From the NCBI GenBank assembly GCA_902805475.1, contig CADCSX010000009.1, positions 310,001 to 374,000 of the forward strand: a stretch of 64,000 nt of DNA. The letters run 5' to 3'. The DNA comes from Entonaema liquescens (lineage: Eukaryota; Ascomycota; Sordariomycetes; Xylariales; Xylariaceae). This document shows positions 11,573 through 23,845 of this stretch, in pieces (position 1 is the first letter of the stretch; every line of letters begins with the position of its first letter). Position numbers and translations under genes: made by a program. The notes under the pieces are model-generated. The model saw only the letters and a program-made list of their open reading frames with translations, did no database searches and was not told the origin of the DNA.

Positions 11573-14500
11573 ATGATGACCAGTCCGCGTGATGGTGCAA
11601 CCTCTCGACTTCGCCAGGCGCTCAATCCGTTGAGGACGACAGCTCTCGGAGGTTACCATAATCAACTAAACACACCGCACTCCGCGGTGTCAATTAACTC
11701 ACCGCATACTTTCGCTGGACTTCATACGCCAGCCAGCTCAATACAGCCCTACAACCCTCAAGAATGGGCGCCCACTTCTGCGGTGGGCCCTCCGCCGTTG
11801 ACACTAAACTCGCAAGGTAAGCCGCTACTCGTGTGATAATATTTGAAGTCGCTATGCGGTGAAAGTGAGCTGACGGAGTCAAACGCGCCAGTCCCGGCGC
11901 CACCTCCGCCTTATTCTCCTCCCCGGAGTCAAAGACCAACAAATACAGTTCATGAGACACCGCCAGCAAATATATCCGCTGCGCGGATTCCCGCTTCAAG
12001 TGTTCACCGGCCTTCGCCAGAGCCACCAAATAATCAAAGCTTTCCACCACCTCCGGGCTCAAATGGACGCGGTGGCTCTCGTGAGAGGCGTTTTGGCCTG
12101 CCGTCATTAACAAGACGAAGAGATCGAGGCACTCCCGAATCTATATCACCTCCCGATTCTCACCCTCCGACTTCATTAGCTCGACCTCAAACACTTATGA
12201 TTCAGGTTCCTAGCCCCCTCAATTCAGTAGAAAATACCCCACCAACCATACCTCCCAACTCCCGTAGAGCAGCATCAGCGAGTGCGGTTGAGACGCCAAC
12301 GTCGGCTAGGTCTAGATCTGCGTCACAATCGAGATGGGAGCCCGGTATGCCCCTACCCCCGCCGCCGCCAGGCCCTCCTCCACCTACGCAGTCCAGATCT
12401 CAAAGCCTCAATAGGACTAGTGAGCCGGTTGTTTCCCCTCCTACGAGAAGACCACCGCCCAACGGAGTAACTGCGCTTGGTCCTGTTCCTCCAACTCCCG
12501 CCGATTGGGTAAGTGACGAGCAGCAAAGACGTAGTAGATCACCCAATCCAGCCGGGTTGACCATCGACACGGCCGCCGCTGCTGCATCTAGCCCGCCGAC
12601 CGTCCCCGATTCAGGTTCCGGATCTAGCTCTGCCGGGCTAAATCGGACGGGCGCCGTTCGGGGCGAAAAATCTTTGCGCGAAAGACGAACTGAAAGTCGG
12701 ACACGACAAAGAGCGGAGGAGGGGATCCAGCCTTTATCTGACATTATAGTTCCTAATGGGTCAGGTTTATCCCGCAGATTTTCAGTCCACAAGGGGACTC
12801 CTCGAAGCGGTGGTAAATCAATCGCCGATATGCCAAGATCTGGAGATGACGCCAACATTGATTCCAGAAATTCGACACCCCGTCCCTCTACCGGATCACA
12901 TCCAGAGACGCCGACGCCGCCCTTTTCTCCACGCCCGCAAAGGCATATCCGGTCACAGAACCGGGTCACCCGATTGCTCCGAAAGCTCTGCCTACACCGC
13001 CACCACAGAGCCGATCAGCATCTAATTCCTCTCAAGCACGACCAGATATACGTGGCTTAATGAATGGCATTTCGAATGATTCAATTTACCCCACGACCAA
13101 ACAAGCCGTGGTTGGTCAGACACCTGAGCAATTTTGCCGAGGCAGTATAGAGCGTTTCCAGGCCTTTGCCAACCAGGAGGCGGTCGCAGAATCAGATGCC
13201 GAGCGGGTGAAGCTATTTGCTGATTTCATAGTTAATGAGTCTCGATTGCGTCGTGAGAGATATGCATCAGCGATCGGAGCGATGGGGTCTGAGATTTTCG
13301 ACCTCACACGGGACTTATTTCGCCCCATGAAAGTCCGCCGCGACTCAACAAACTCGCAGTCAGGAGAATGGACACCACAGATGTCGGAACCAAGGTCACA
13401 GCGAAACTCAATGTCGTCTGTTTTCCGCGAGCAAGTGCAATCTAATTCCGGGCCGTCGTCTGCGAATTTACCAGCTTCTAACTCGCCTGTTAATGGACCC
13501 GTAAGTGGGAATTGGACTTCGCAGTATATGCCGTCTTTATCGCCTATTCTCAGTATGAGCGTGAGTGAGCATTTGGATGGGTCAAGCTCACGGGGTCGAC
13601 CAGCAAGTCGTTGGTGGGAAACGGAGTCTGGCGGTGGAGAGGGAAACCGGATAGAAAGATCCAAACGCGAGTCAAAATATATGGGTGTGCCGAAGGAGGC
13701 ACGAGAAGCTCTTCAATGGGAAGATGAACCAAGTACCGCAGGCAGTCATGCAGGATCGAGCAAGCATTACTCGGAAAATGAATACCCTCCCGAAAAGGTT
13801 GGGTGGCACGAATCGAAGGAGATGAGCACACCTCAGCCATTCCGAAATTCCCTCTTATCCCTAGGCTCATCCGCACCGAACACACCGAGTCCTTCACACC
13901 TAGATGTATCACGACTAGTAACGCTACCACCGCCTTATCCCCGACATCACCCCGCAGTAAATAATAACCACCCAGAACTAGCGCCTACTCGCACAAGGGT
14001 GAGATCTTTAAGCGATATGCAAGAGGTTCAGGCGACGAAGGAACGTTTCATGCATGACAGTCAAAGGACACGCGAAGAGGCTGCCCAGGGAGCATCTTCG
14101 AGGCTAAAGTCCCTGCGCGCAAATCTTCACCAGGAAATCAGCGCCGGTAACATGTCATATGCCGAAGCAGCCGCTATCGAGGCCGACACGCAAGCATCCG
14201 AGAATGCGAAAGCAAAGGAGGTAGAGAAACAGGAGTTTAATCAATTTCAGAATGTAGTCGTCATGCCACTTAATGAACTACTCACAGGCCGCATCACACA
14301 AGCCACTTCGCTCTTCGATGAGTTACGCTCTCGCCTCTTCGTCGAGACCCAGGCCCCCGATCCTAACATGCCGCAAGAGGAAGGCGACGAGCAACCAGAG
14401 CTCCTCGAAAAACTGACCCTGCTCAAGTGGATCTTCGAAGCCCGCGAAATGCTACACCGCGAAATATATGACTTGCTCAGCGACCGTAACAACCGCTATA

Positions 14501-15171
14501 AGGAGATGGTCATCACCCCATACCGACTATCCGGCAATGAGGAGAAGCTCCGCACAGCAGAAGCCTTCTTCGTGGATGATGCGTGCAAGCGGAAGCGAGC
14601 GTTCGCGGGCGAAGTTCTACAACGGACGTGTGAATTCCGGGATGTCGTAGAAGAGAATGTGACGCGAGGTGTGGACATGCAGCTTAACGCATTCTGGGAC
14701 CTAGCGCCACCATTACGACGGCTCCTGGATAAGATCCCGGCGTCGGTAGATGGACACTTCCACATACAGATCCCGCCCGCTGAATACGACGAGAACCCCA
14801 GCTACCACCGTCACCCGCTACAGTACCTGTTTAGTCTACTACTACACGCCGAGAAGAGCACGTATCAGTTCATCGAGTCGCAAACGAATCTCCTGTGTCT
14901 ATTACACGAAGTCAAGGAAGCGGTGATGAGCGCGCGTGCCAGAGTAGGCGAGGCAGAGGGCCACGACCCACGTGTTATCGAGGAGGAGCGTGCTGCAGAG
15001 CAGACGCGGCTCACAGACGATCTAAAAGAGAAGGTGCGCCTAGTACAAGACCAATGGGAGAGTGCTCTCGGCGAAGCCATGAAGGGCGTTAAGGAGCGCG
15101 TAGGCGAGTGGCTCCTATCTACAGGTGGATGGGACGAGAGTCTTGAGGACGGAGGTGTCGGCGGCGTCTAA
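11573..15171 (+). CDS. large disordered, coiled-coil fungal protein (with frameshift)
   Basis: The gene starts at ATG 11573. A proposed intron 11817..11891 (GTAAGC donor, CTGAC branch, CAG acceptor) leads into a long frame rich in Pro, Ser and Arg (about 400 residues, with PPPP tracts and repeated SRS motifs). The second half, from about 13060, includes an amphipathic helical segment (RERYASAIGAMGSEIFDLTRD), more disordered sequence, then a long helical, charged C-terminus from about 14030 to the stop at 15169, typical of coiled coils. Between about 12930 and 12990 the reading frame must shift by one base: SPRP is followed in the next frame by AKAYPVTEPGHPIAPKA. One extra C in the CCC run at 12934-12936 would restore a continuous protein of about 1174 residues. 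I found no intron that explains the shift. I do not recognise a family; a scaffold or trafficking role would be speculation. Confidence 0.75.
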
Positions 15172-18100
15172 GCAAGCCATCATCCTCCTTTTTATGATTC
15201 GGAAGTGTTTCTCGAGACTAATTAGACATGCTGGAAGAATTCTAAAAAGCAACAACCAAAGAAACAAAAGTTCTAGGCGGGGAGCGTTCGCTGTAATGAA
15301 ATGAATCATGTGCAGCCGAGTATTTGTGCTTGCTTGTGTGATACCCCCTTTTTCGTTAGCGGTGGAAATGATGATTATATGACACGGCTGTTTTTTGTTT
15401 ACTCTTAGGCTGGGGAGAGGGGATCTACAGAGGGGATATAGCTTTATAGGCTGGTTGGTCTACATACTTGGATATAAATATTAAATATCATTATGACTTT
15501 GAATTACAGCATGCACTATGTTTTTGTGCTTTTATGGTGATCGTTATCCCAACGAACGATAAACCTACCGAGATTCCAGCATAATAAATAAGACAGCCAT
15601 TCTTCCTCCATTCTAGACATTGCAACCATCGGAAACATATTTTAACTACCAAGATTACAGACAGATGAGACATTCAAAATCAATGATACTTTCGGTGCAT
15701 ACTGTAGGCGAGTAGCCTCTAGTTATCGTAGGTATTTACTATTCCTCATGGAGCAGCGAAGTCGGTTTGATGCTTTTCGCTCTACCACGTGATACCAGCT
15801 ATCATTCTAAGGTGCCCTTCTCCCTGTGTCTGTGTAGCTAAATCTTATGATCCAATGATTTATACATGAATTTGCAATCGGTGAACCAATAGTAGAGGGG
15901 CTGGTACAGTCTATACGAACGAGATCAAATTCAGCCTGAATTAAAAATCATGTCTCGGCCAACGTGATCAGTCTCTTTCTCAGCTGATCTAAACTAGAGG
16001 TCACCTGAAATCTGATGAGTTTACACAGCTACATTATTGATCCTTGGCTAGTTCAAGAAAAATGTTGGGGCAATAGGGCGGGATATGCCGGGTGGAATAG
16101 GCATAGGAGAAAAACGAAAAGTGAACTTCTGATATACATATGTATGTCAGAATCATATTGCTGCCCGATTCTAGATCAGGCTGCCTATATCTCCGAGTGA
16201 TCAAAGATTGGATGGATCAAGATGTTATCTAGTCGGGGAGCACCGGATCTGCAGTTCTGAGCCTTCTCTTGTTAGGTAACACGTAATTAATGTTGAACTC
16301 TTTAATGAGTGTAGAAAGATAATTTCTTTCTGTTATAGGCGAAAACCCCCAGCTTTCCGAGTAAATACACGGTCTAGCATACAAGATGTCTTGAGCCTCA
16401 ATAACGGTTGAATCCCTACTAGATCAGTATTGAGGCTTATACACTTCTGACGAACTCCGCGACTAAAAGATATCATTCTACATGTATTGTCCTAAAAACC
16501 CCTTGTTATGCTATTCTCATAAGGAAAGTAAAAAATGATTGGACTACTTCATAAAACACCCCCTTTTTAACCATGTGGGTTAGTATTCATTATTTTTAAT
16601 CTTTGGGCTTGGTGTTGAGGAAGAACGGGGACTTACTAGGAAGAAATAGTCACTAAGTTATTCAGCGTGAGCTAGATCTGGCAGGAAAAAGACACTGTCA
16701 GGTTCAACAAGGAACATATTAAGACGGTATATTCTCAAACTCATTTCATCATCGTTGTGTGTAGTTGGCGGGTTTCTCGAATAGTGATGACTTTGCTTGC
16801 GTGGTTTTATACTGGACAGTTCAAGGGGGTGTTAGTATTGGGGTACGGCCAAAGAATTGGCACCGCGGTTAGAATACCAAGTACATACCCGTTGCGAATT
16901 GCTTTGTTCGAAGCCATGAGCACATTTCTGGAAGAATTCGATCGGTTATATTGATGCTCTTGACACGAAGAACAGGTCTGAGTAGTAGTTGTAGCAACTA
17001 GATCAAAAGAATCAACTAACGAACCTAGAGAGTATTTATATCAGCCCCAGAAAAAGTACAAATCCAGTTAAGGTAACTCTAAGCTGCAAAAATGCACGCC
17101 ATACTGCCAAATGGCCGCAATCCTCTTGATTCACCAAACTCCCACTAGCGACTGCATCCAGTCGAATGCAGTGTCAATGCGTACTGTACGCCAAGCGCAA
17201 TGAATGGACATGCATTAGATATAATAAAGGGCGTAGTATACGATAAAAGCAGGAGAGGCCTGAAGGGCAAGGTTGTCGACCCGCAGAAGGCACAGACAAA
17301 AGTTAGGTAGCAAGTGACGCGTAGCTAAGCAGACTTATCGGATGCCTCCCCTCCCTCACGATATACTGCGATGGTGACACCGGGCGGAGGTATGTTGATC
17401 AGCTTCGGTGTAAATATCCCCCCCCCTGAGGTAATTTGGTTAATGTGGTCCAAAATCATGCTCTTGTTATACATGTTTTCCTCCACGAGATATGTACGAG
17501 GAAAAGGATCAAAAGAAGAAGGAGGAAATTGACAGTCAAAACCCAAAGTGCACGATGGTGTAACGATGCGTACAATGCAAAATAATAATATACCAGAACC
17601 CATAGCTGGTACTTCGGAGCCGAAAAACAAGCATTTTACTGCAGATATGTATCAAAATGAGGCTTTCATTTTCGTACCAAAATTGCTGAGATCGGAGGTA
17701 TGGCGTTTGGTGCCTTACCCGAGTGTAGTCTTGCCATCGGAACTGGCCCCGAGGAGAAACTTCTCCAGAATATCGTGATAGAATCTTAACCTTTGCCACT
17801 AAGTATTCGAGGCACTCCACCGCATGCAGTAGAAGAACGGGCTCCTAATTGGGAATGCTATTTTCCATTGGATACTGGAGGGATAGCGGTAGGCTGAAGC
17901 ACGGCAAACTCTCCTTCACGGTCCAAGGACACTGTTGGCCGTTTGGAGCTTCGCGCTTCACATGGCTCAAAACTCTCCGATACTTTGCACAACACCGGGA
18001 ATAGCCAAATCTATCTTTGGGTTAGCTTAGCGATTCCCGAGACTCTGAGCTAGTAGTGAAGAAGCATTCGTTTCTCTTGCATTGTTGGGGCACGCCCTGA

Positions 18101-19533
18101 TCGTGAAAGGACGAGCAGCTGATATCTTACTATTGGATAAGTGCTTTATTGTAGCGATGCATGTCAGAACTCTGCAATGAGGGGTTGGAGCATGGATACC
18201 AGTAGCAATATAATAGCGGGGTGACGTGTCTATGATATGTGATAGATAGGTACGTTTTAGCTGATGGTCGATTTGATAGCCTTGCTCTGAACCAAGTGTC
18301 CAAGGACTGTATATGCACCGTACGCAACCTTGATAGGCGGAAGAAACTTCAGATTGATAAGTCTTAAGCGAGCTTTTCTTTGAAGTCGCACGAACCAGAT
18401 TATCATAAGGAACTTCTGCCAACCCGGCTGTTGGGTAGGTAGTATTTGGCTGATCTCTGGTTCATTCCTGCATCAGTAGGTGTTTATGTGTCGGTAAAGA
18501 CTGATGGACTCACGGATATGTACTGCTTTAACGGGCTCCAATATAAGGGGGATAGCCGATCTAAACTATGCAGTATCAAAGCTCGCAGAGGGCTCAGAAT
18601 GGTTGTAGAGGATGCGTGCTATAAGTTTCATAGCGAAGACAATCAGTAAATGATAAAAGAGGGTATTTGACGGGGTATCTCGGGAGACAAGCTGCTTTTA
18701 TCAGGGGCGAGAAATTGTTAGTGATAACGTGACACCTACGAACCCTAGACAATATAAGAAACGATTAAAGGGCATCAGGGATATTTTGATTCTTTTATAG
18801 AAGGCTGTGTTGTTCCAAAACTTCTGGGCCATGGCGTAGAGGACGATGTCATACATCTCTGGAAAACAACTGGTTGCGATTAAAATGTGCAAATAGGGGG
18901 TTGGTTACAATGCATGGCGGGATATGCACAGGGTGACCCAAGTCTTCTATCACTTTCGGTTGCTGACTTTTCAGCTCCACGCCATGCCGTTGGTTATACT
19001 TTGTTTATCCCGTCCCAGAAACTGGGTTGTGAACCATGAGGATAGGTACCTGATTTTATTATTTGTATTTTAGACAAACGAGATACCTAAGAATAGCGCT
19101 TAACTACCCAAACAGAGGCTTCAAAACTATAGTAAACATGAAGGCCCACGTAAGAATTCTTCGAAACGAAGTATTATCGATATTCTAATATCGTCCCCAA
19201 GTTTATCTCATATTTCCTCGCATGTTACCGCTACACCCGCGGTTTCTTGTCTCATACTTCCCGTTACTACTTTGTGAAGTACAGCGAAGATATGACTCGT
19301 AAATGAGCAGGGGTAACTATGATTGGGCACCTAGGTAGATGATAGGTAGGCCAAAGCAGGCAGGCAGCCGATCGTTACACAAACGGTCGTGTCTTTCGTT
19401 GCTTTGTCTCTGCGCTGTTTCCGGTGGCAATATTTATACCTGTATCATCAACACTTAGGCAAAGAGGTTTACGTACCTAAGGAATTATTCATCTACCTAG
19501 TTTTCTTCCTTCCTTCTTACCTCTCATCTCGAT
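15172..19533. other. gene-poor intergenic region with possible gene relic
   Basis: About 4.4 kb with no supportable intact gene. On the minus strand, 17325..17820 contains two open stretches with somewhat protein-like composition (for example RTYLVEENMYNKSMILDH and the ending GVTIAVYREGGEASDKSA), but I could not join them by a frame-preserving intron, so they may be a decayed gene. A copy of the dispersed CACCTAGGTAGAT word is at 19328-19340. Confidence 0.45.
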
Positions 19534-20141
19534 ATGGACTATCAAAAGAAGAAGACAATTCCAACCCTTGCGTCCTTCATTGCTGAAGTAAAAGAACGCG
19601 CCAGTCATGTCTTGAAGCGATTTAGCAGGAAGAAACCTATTAATTTCCGCCAAGGGCTTCGAAAGGCAATGGATATCCTTAGTTCAATCGCGAAGAAATT
19701 CGCGGCCTATATCGCGCGCCCGCGTGAGTATCTAGGCTAAGAATATTCTAACGGGCTGCACTGATTTCATACTAACTAATAAACGTTAGATGTGTACCGG
19801 TCGATCGTTGTGTGGGCGGTTACGTTTACAGTCCTTGTTACGCTTGGGCTGTGCTTAGGTTTTGGTTTTGGCCCGGTAGGAGTAATTTCAGGTATGATAA
19901 AATCACATTCATCTTTTCCAATCCTCATGCTCGTGACGGAAGCATTACTAAAACTTATTAAGGCACATTTGCCGCTGCTTTCCAGTCCGTTATGTACGGC
20001 GCATTCACGCCAGCAGGGGGGATCTTCGCAACGCTGACAAGTCTTGGTATGTTGGGTCTCCTCGCGCCCGCGGCCACGACGGTTTCGGCAGTTCTTGCTT
20101 TGATCCCGGCCGTAATCACATTTTTCTCCGTTCAGGACTGA
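19534..20141 (+). CDS. interferon-induced 6-16 (IFI6/ISG12) family membrane protein
   Basis: Exons 19534..19723, 19790..19891 and 19963..20141 give 156 residues. Intron 1 has donor GTGAGT and a TACTAACTAA branch; intron 2 starts GTATGA and ends TTATTAAG. The first 60 residues are strongly basic and helical (SHVLKRFSRKKPINFRQGLRK). A membrane segment follows (SIVVWAVTFTVLVTLGLCLG), then a small-residue-rich hydrophobic region (GFGPVGVISGTFAAAFQS, GGIFATLTSLGMLGLLAP, ATTVSAVLALIPAVITFF). This G/A-rich pattern with G-PVGV-SGT-AA, GG-FATLTSLGM-G is the signature of the Ifi-6-16 domain (Pfam PF06140). Animal members sit in mitochondrial or ER membranes and modulate cell death; fungal members are little studied. 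The gene is 741 bases upstream of a damaged HET gene on the same strand. The family call is by motif recognition; the cell-death role is inference. Confidence 0.82.
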
Positions 20142-20882
20142 TGTAATATCGGGGCGTCTCTACGTATTTCTTGTAGTAAATGGGTTGCCAAATTGTAAGG
20201 CTCAAGGCAGAGTGGGGAGTAGCTGGCCGTTGGATGTGATAGATCATAATTCTAGCCTCAAGAGTTAGGAATATCAACCAATATTTACAGTCACCTTAGC
20301 GGGACATGCAAATGAACAGCTGACAGGTGTAAAGGGTATCATTGGCTGGATTTATTTCGCATTGACTCCTATTTAAGATTATTGACAGGAACTCGGCTCT
20401 AATCGTAAGAGTGATACTTAAAGGTTTATATCATAAATCATTCGCTGATGGCTCCTTCGAGCTGCTACGTGGATAGATTACCTAGGTAGGTACTTAGGAT
20501 AGGAAAATAAACAAAGCTCACTCTGGTACTTAAGGTTAGTAGGGCAATAACCCCTAAGCCTTACGAAGTGAGCTGAGTCTCAGCTCCCAAATTGCCTTCA
20601 CTTTAAAAAGGTAGCTAAGGCTACAAGGAAGCATTAACGATGCGTGGCTGTGGCACATGGTGATACCACGTGGGAAGTAATGAGATTTGTAAAAACACTA
20701 CTGAAATAGGAATCTTAGATGATCGTCTGGACTCCTTGGTGAAGTGAGGCCAGGCGCTTTCGCAGACTTCGTTTCGGTTTAAAAACCTCACTACCTATTC
20801 TAGAAATCCTCTTCTTTCTTGACCCTTAAGAATATCTGTTACCTCAGGAATCTATCGAGATATTTGAGGTCCTCTGTAAAAC
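20142..20882. other. intergenic between IFI6-like gene and HET relic
   Basis: No gene is seen. The exact 15-mer palindromic repeat at 20479-20493 is inside it. It would contain the 3' region of the IFI6-like gene and the promoter of the HET locus. Confidence 0.55.
20479..20493. repeat. dispersed ACCTAGGT palindrome, exact 15-mer
   Basis: TACCTAGGTAGGTAC, identical to 1639-1653. Confidence 0.6.
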
Positions 20883-23082
20883 ATGGGCAACTTGACAGAC
20901 TACCATTCATGTCAATACTGCCGAAAGTTTATTATAGATCTCGGTAATAGGCAACCTTCTGGCGACAATATCTATAGAATATGGGAAAGCAGTAAAATTG
21001 CCATTTTTCTTTCATGTGACTTTGCAGGATGTTCTTGAAGGCGCTTCACACTTTTGTCACCTATGTACATGGCTTGACCAAGCTTAGGAGAGTCGTTACA
21101 GCGACAGATACAAGATACTTGCGAAAGTCCCTGCCCGACGAGTAACTATTTGCGCCGATAGTTATAGTGTGTCCATGGTTGATCAATATCCGTTCGATGA
21201 GCTGCTATTCATTGGTTTATGGGAGCACGATGCGCCATCGGATCCTAGATTGGGAAAATGTCGAATCAGAATCCCGTATAGTCTAGACGTCTTGACAATA
21301 GAAAGTGAGTAACTCCTCAAGGCAACGTATCTTATACTACCGCTAAACTATTTTAATTAACTGAGACCTCCTAGATGACCCAGCAAGTCAGTTCATTTTG
21401 ACTCGTCCGATAAATTGTCGGCCGGGCTCCGTGGAGAATCTAGCATTGGCACGAAGCTGGCTAGAAAAATGTCTGTGTAAATATTCGCACCCGCAATGCC
21501 ATACAGAGAAAAAGTCCATGCCTATCCGAATTCTCCGCATAGAAGAAGCCAGGGAAGTGGTGAGCTTGAAATTAATCTCGAACCGACGAATGGTAAAATG
21601 GAACCGTACGCAGCACTCAGCTATTGTTGGGGAGGTGACCAGGCTTGCAAGACTACAAAATCACGGATGAGGTCAGGAAACTTGCGTCTTCCATACGGCG
21701 AGCTTGCTGAATCAATACGAGATGCTATCAGAGTAACTTTAGCCCTTGGTCTCAAATACCTCTGGGTTGATGCTTTGTGTATCATCCAGGATGATGAGAA
21801 TGACAAAGTTGAACAAATCGCTAATATGCCTTGGATTTACCATCACGCATGTATCACCATTGTCGCAGCAAATTCTGATCGCGCAACTAAGGGATTTCTT
21901 AGTGAGATTGATTTGGTAAAGAGTACAAAGCTTGCTGTAAAGCTTCCGTTCCGTTGCCCAGACCGTCATGGGACCTTAGGTTCGGCTTATATCACTTACA
22001 TCGAGGATAGTCGAGGGCCTGAACACATCGATTCCCGAGCATGGACGCTACAGGAAAGGTATCTATCTAATAGGTATTTGGAGTTTGGTAGGAACCAAAT
22101 GCGTTGGGCATGCGCTTGCTCTGGAGTAAGAGACGGTTATTGCGACGGCTGGAAACAAGACGTCTCAGATAATAGTACTGAGGTGGTATACATCTACAAC
22201 GAACTTCAACAAGATATAGAAGAGATGAAACAAAAAAGAATGGGCGCAAAGTGGATTGATGGTTGGGTAAGGAGCAAATGGCAAACCATGGTTGGCCATT
22301 ACACTCCACGCAAGCTCTCCGTCTTAACGGATCGTAGCGTGGCTATCTCAGGGATCGCTCATGTATTTGGGTCTTATATAAATGATGAGTATCTAGCAGG
22401 GCTATGGCGAGAAACTCTTCCAAGCTATCTCTGTTGGCAAGCAATCCCGGGTGAGCATGGATACCTTCCACGCCCAGTCGATTACCAAGGGCCTTCATGG
22501 TCCTGGACGGGTATAAATGGTCCAGTTAAATTTGTACTTGCCCGATCCTGCGATAGAAATTGCCGCGCGGAACTTCTCGACGTCGATATCGAGTTGGTGA
22601 ATATTAACGCAAGATATGGTTCCGTCCGGCATGGTATTGTGAAAATGAAAGGTCGAATGAGGGAGGCTATATGGAACAGGAACGCGACAGGGGGTATATT
22701 GAGACTCCTTCCAGGGAAAACTTCCGATGTTGAGGATCTTAATGAAGCGATCGCCATGAAACTTAGCACTGCTTTCCCGGACGCGAATGTCGTGGAAGAA
22801 GAGACGGAAACATCAAGTGAAGTCAAGGTCTCATTATTTGACATTGGTAACTGTGTTGGATTAAAGAGGCGTGGACCCGTCGGACTTATTCTTCGTGTAA
22901 ACCCTTGCGTGGCGGCTCATTCTATTTTGCGGTTTAGGCGTGTTGGTTTATTTCACATTAATACGAAATTAAACAGCCGAGGAGGACAGGATACAAGCAG
23001 TGTCAGGAAGATGGGGGCATCAACAATAAATTATGTAGACATATTTGAAAAGGCCATGCCAGAGGTGATCGAAATAGAGTAA
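20883..23082 (+). pseudogene. heterokaryon incompatibility (HET) domain protein, damaged
   Basis: The HET domain is easy to recognise: PYAALSYCWGG, LKYLWVDALCIIQDD, IYHHACITIVAANS and DSRAWTLQERYLSNRYLEF are the hallmark blocks, all in the uninterrupted frame 21496..23082. The 5' part is broken. An N-terminal piece from ATG 20883 (SCQYCRKFIIDLG) runs into a stop at about 21040; the matching continuation GASHFCHLCTWLDQA is one frame over and hits an in-frame TAG at about 21089 before resuming as RYKILAKVPARRVTICADS. A normal intron (donor GTGAGT at about 21304, acceptor CTCCTAG before 21375) then joins NDPASQFILTRP. A further one-base shift near 21555 is needed to reach the HET block; an extra G in GTGGTGAG would fix that one. 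At least two 5' lesions have no simple splice explanation, so I call it a pseudogene. Intact relatives trigger cell death during non-self recognition. Confidence 0.75.
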
Positions 23083-23503
23083 AGGCTGTAAGAAGCATAG
23101 CGGAACAAGTCGGTATTATATTCTAAGGTTACCTAACGTGAGGCGATGATAGATATGTATCTTATAGAAGTCGCTGGCGTCGTCTTAGATATCCTGTGAA
23201 TTATATATAAAATGCGTTGATAATTCTTCGCGCTGTCCCAAACGCAGATCCCTATTCGGGACCAAGCACCTGGGGGTTCGTAGCTTAGGCGCTATATATA
23301 GAGCCCAAAATGTCATCCGTTTTCGTGATACACTCCAACTTAATGTCGTGATGAATTACCGTCTCAATATGTATCTCTTAGCCAAGCCTGGACCTGCGGA
23401 TTTCAGGGTATTCCAGACGTCATCGAAAGCGGAACCCAATATTCTTGGCTTTTTTAAGTGGAATGGCAATATCCATAGAATCATCTTTCTACGATATTGT
23501 GCT
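23083..23503. other. convergent intergenic region
   Basis: This holds the 3' end of the HET locus and the 3' end of the FMC1-like gene on the opposite strand. No gene is seen. Confidence 0.55.
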
Positions 23504-23845
23504 TCAACTATTCTTTCCTTGCTTCTCGTACTCTACTGGTAAATCCATACCGACCCGACGGGCAGTTAGCCTAACACGCTCTTCCTCATCCATGTTCATG
23601 CCTGGATTATATCGCTCTAGAAGGGTTGTGTACTGCCTCTGCGCCTTAAGGTATTGTATTAATTGATCGGCTTGGGCGACGGCATGCTCGTGAGGTGCGT
23701 TATCGGAAAAGATTTGTCTTAATCGTTGGTGTATGGGCGAACGGACTCGTGTAGAGGAAGATGACGACGAAGAGGGGAGTGGTTTAGGAGGGAGTTCCCG
23801 AAGGAGTGATCGGTAGAGGGAGCGCAACTGCGACGGTTTCGACAT
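23504..23845 (-). CDS. FMC1: FMC1-like LYR-motif mitochondrial ATP synthase assembly factor
   Basis: A single-exon frame of 113 residues. The N-terminus (QLRSLYRSLLRELP) carries the L-Y-R tripeptide and the amphipathic helix of complex-1 LYR proteins. The C-terminal block ERYNPGMNMDEEERVRLTARRVGMDLP is characteristic of the fungal FMC1 family. Yeast Fmc1 works with Atp12 in the mitochondrial matrix to assemble the F1 ATPase at high temperature. A Ser-rich linker lies between. The gene is divergently arranged with the EngB-type GTPase 456 bases away, another mitochondrial protein, so the two may share a promoter. Confidence 0.82.
   Translation of the reverse strand: MSKPSQLRSLYRSLLRELPPKPLPSSSSSSSTRVRSPIHQRLRQIFSDNAPHEHAVAQADQLIQYLKAQRQYTTLLERYNPGMNMDEEERVRLTARRVGMDLPVEYEKQGKNS

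Noticed and set aside
12400..12969. Minus-strand frame of 189 codons
   Set aside because: Antisense to the Pro/Ser/Arg-rich part of the large protein, no independent support.
18027..18422. Minus-strand frame of 131 codons
   Set aside because: Composition looks random and no intron extends it to a recognisable protein.
21398..21670. A separate small gene upstream of the HET block
   Set aside because: Its N-terminal half (CRPGSVENLALARSWLEKC) is a normal HET-protein leader, so it is the same gene in a shifted frame.
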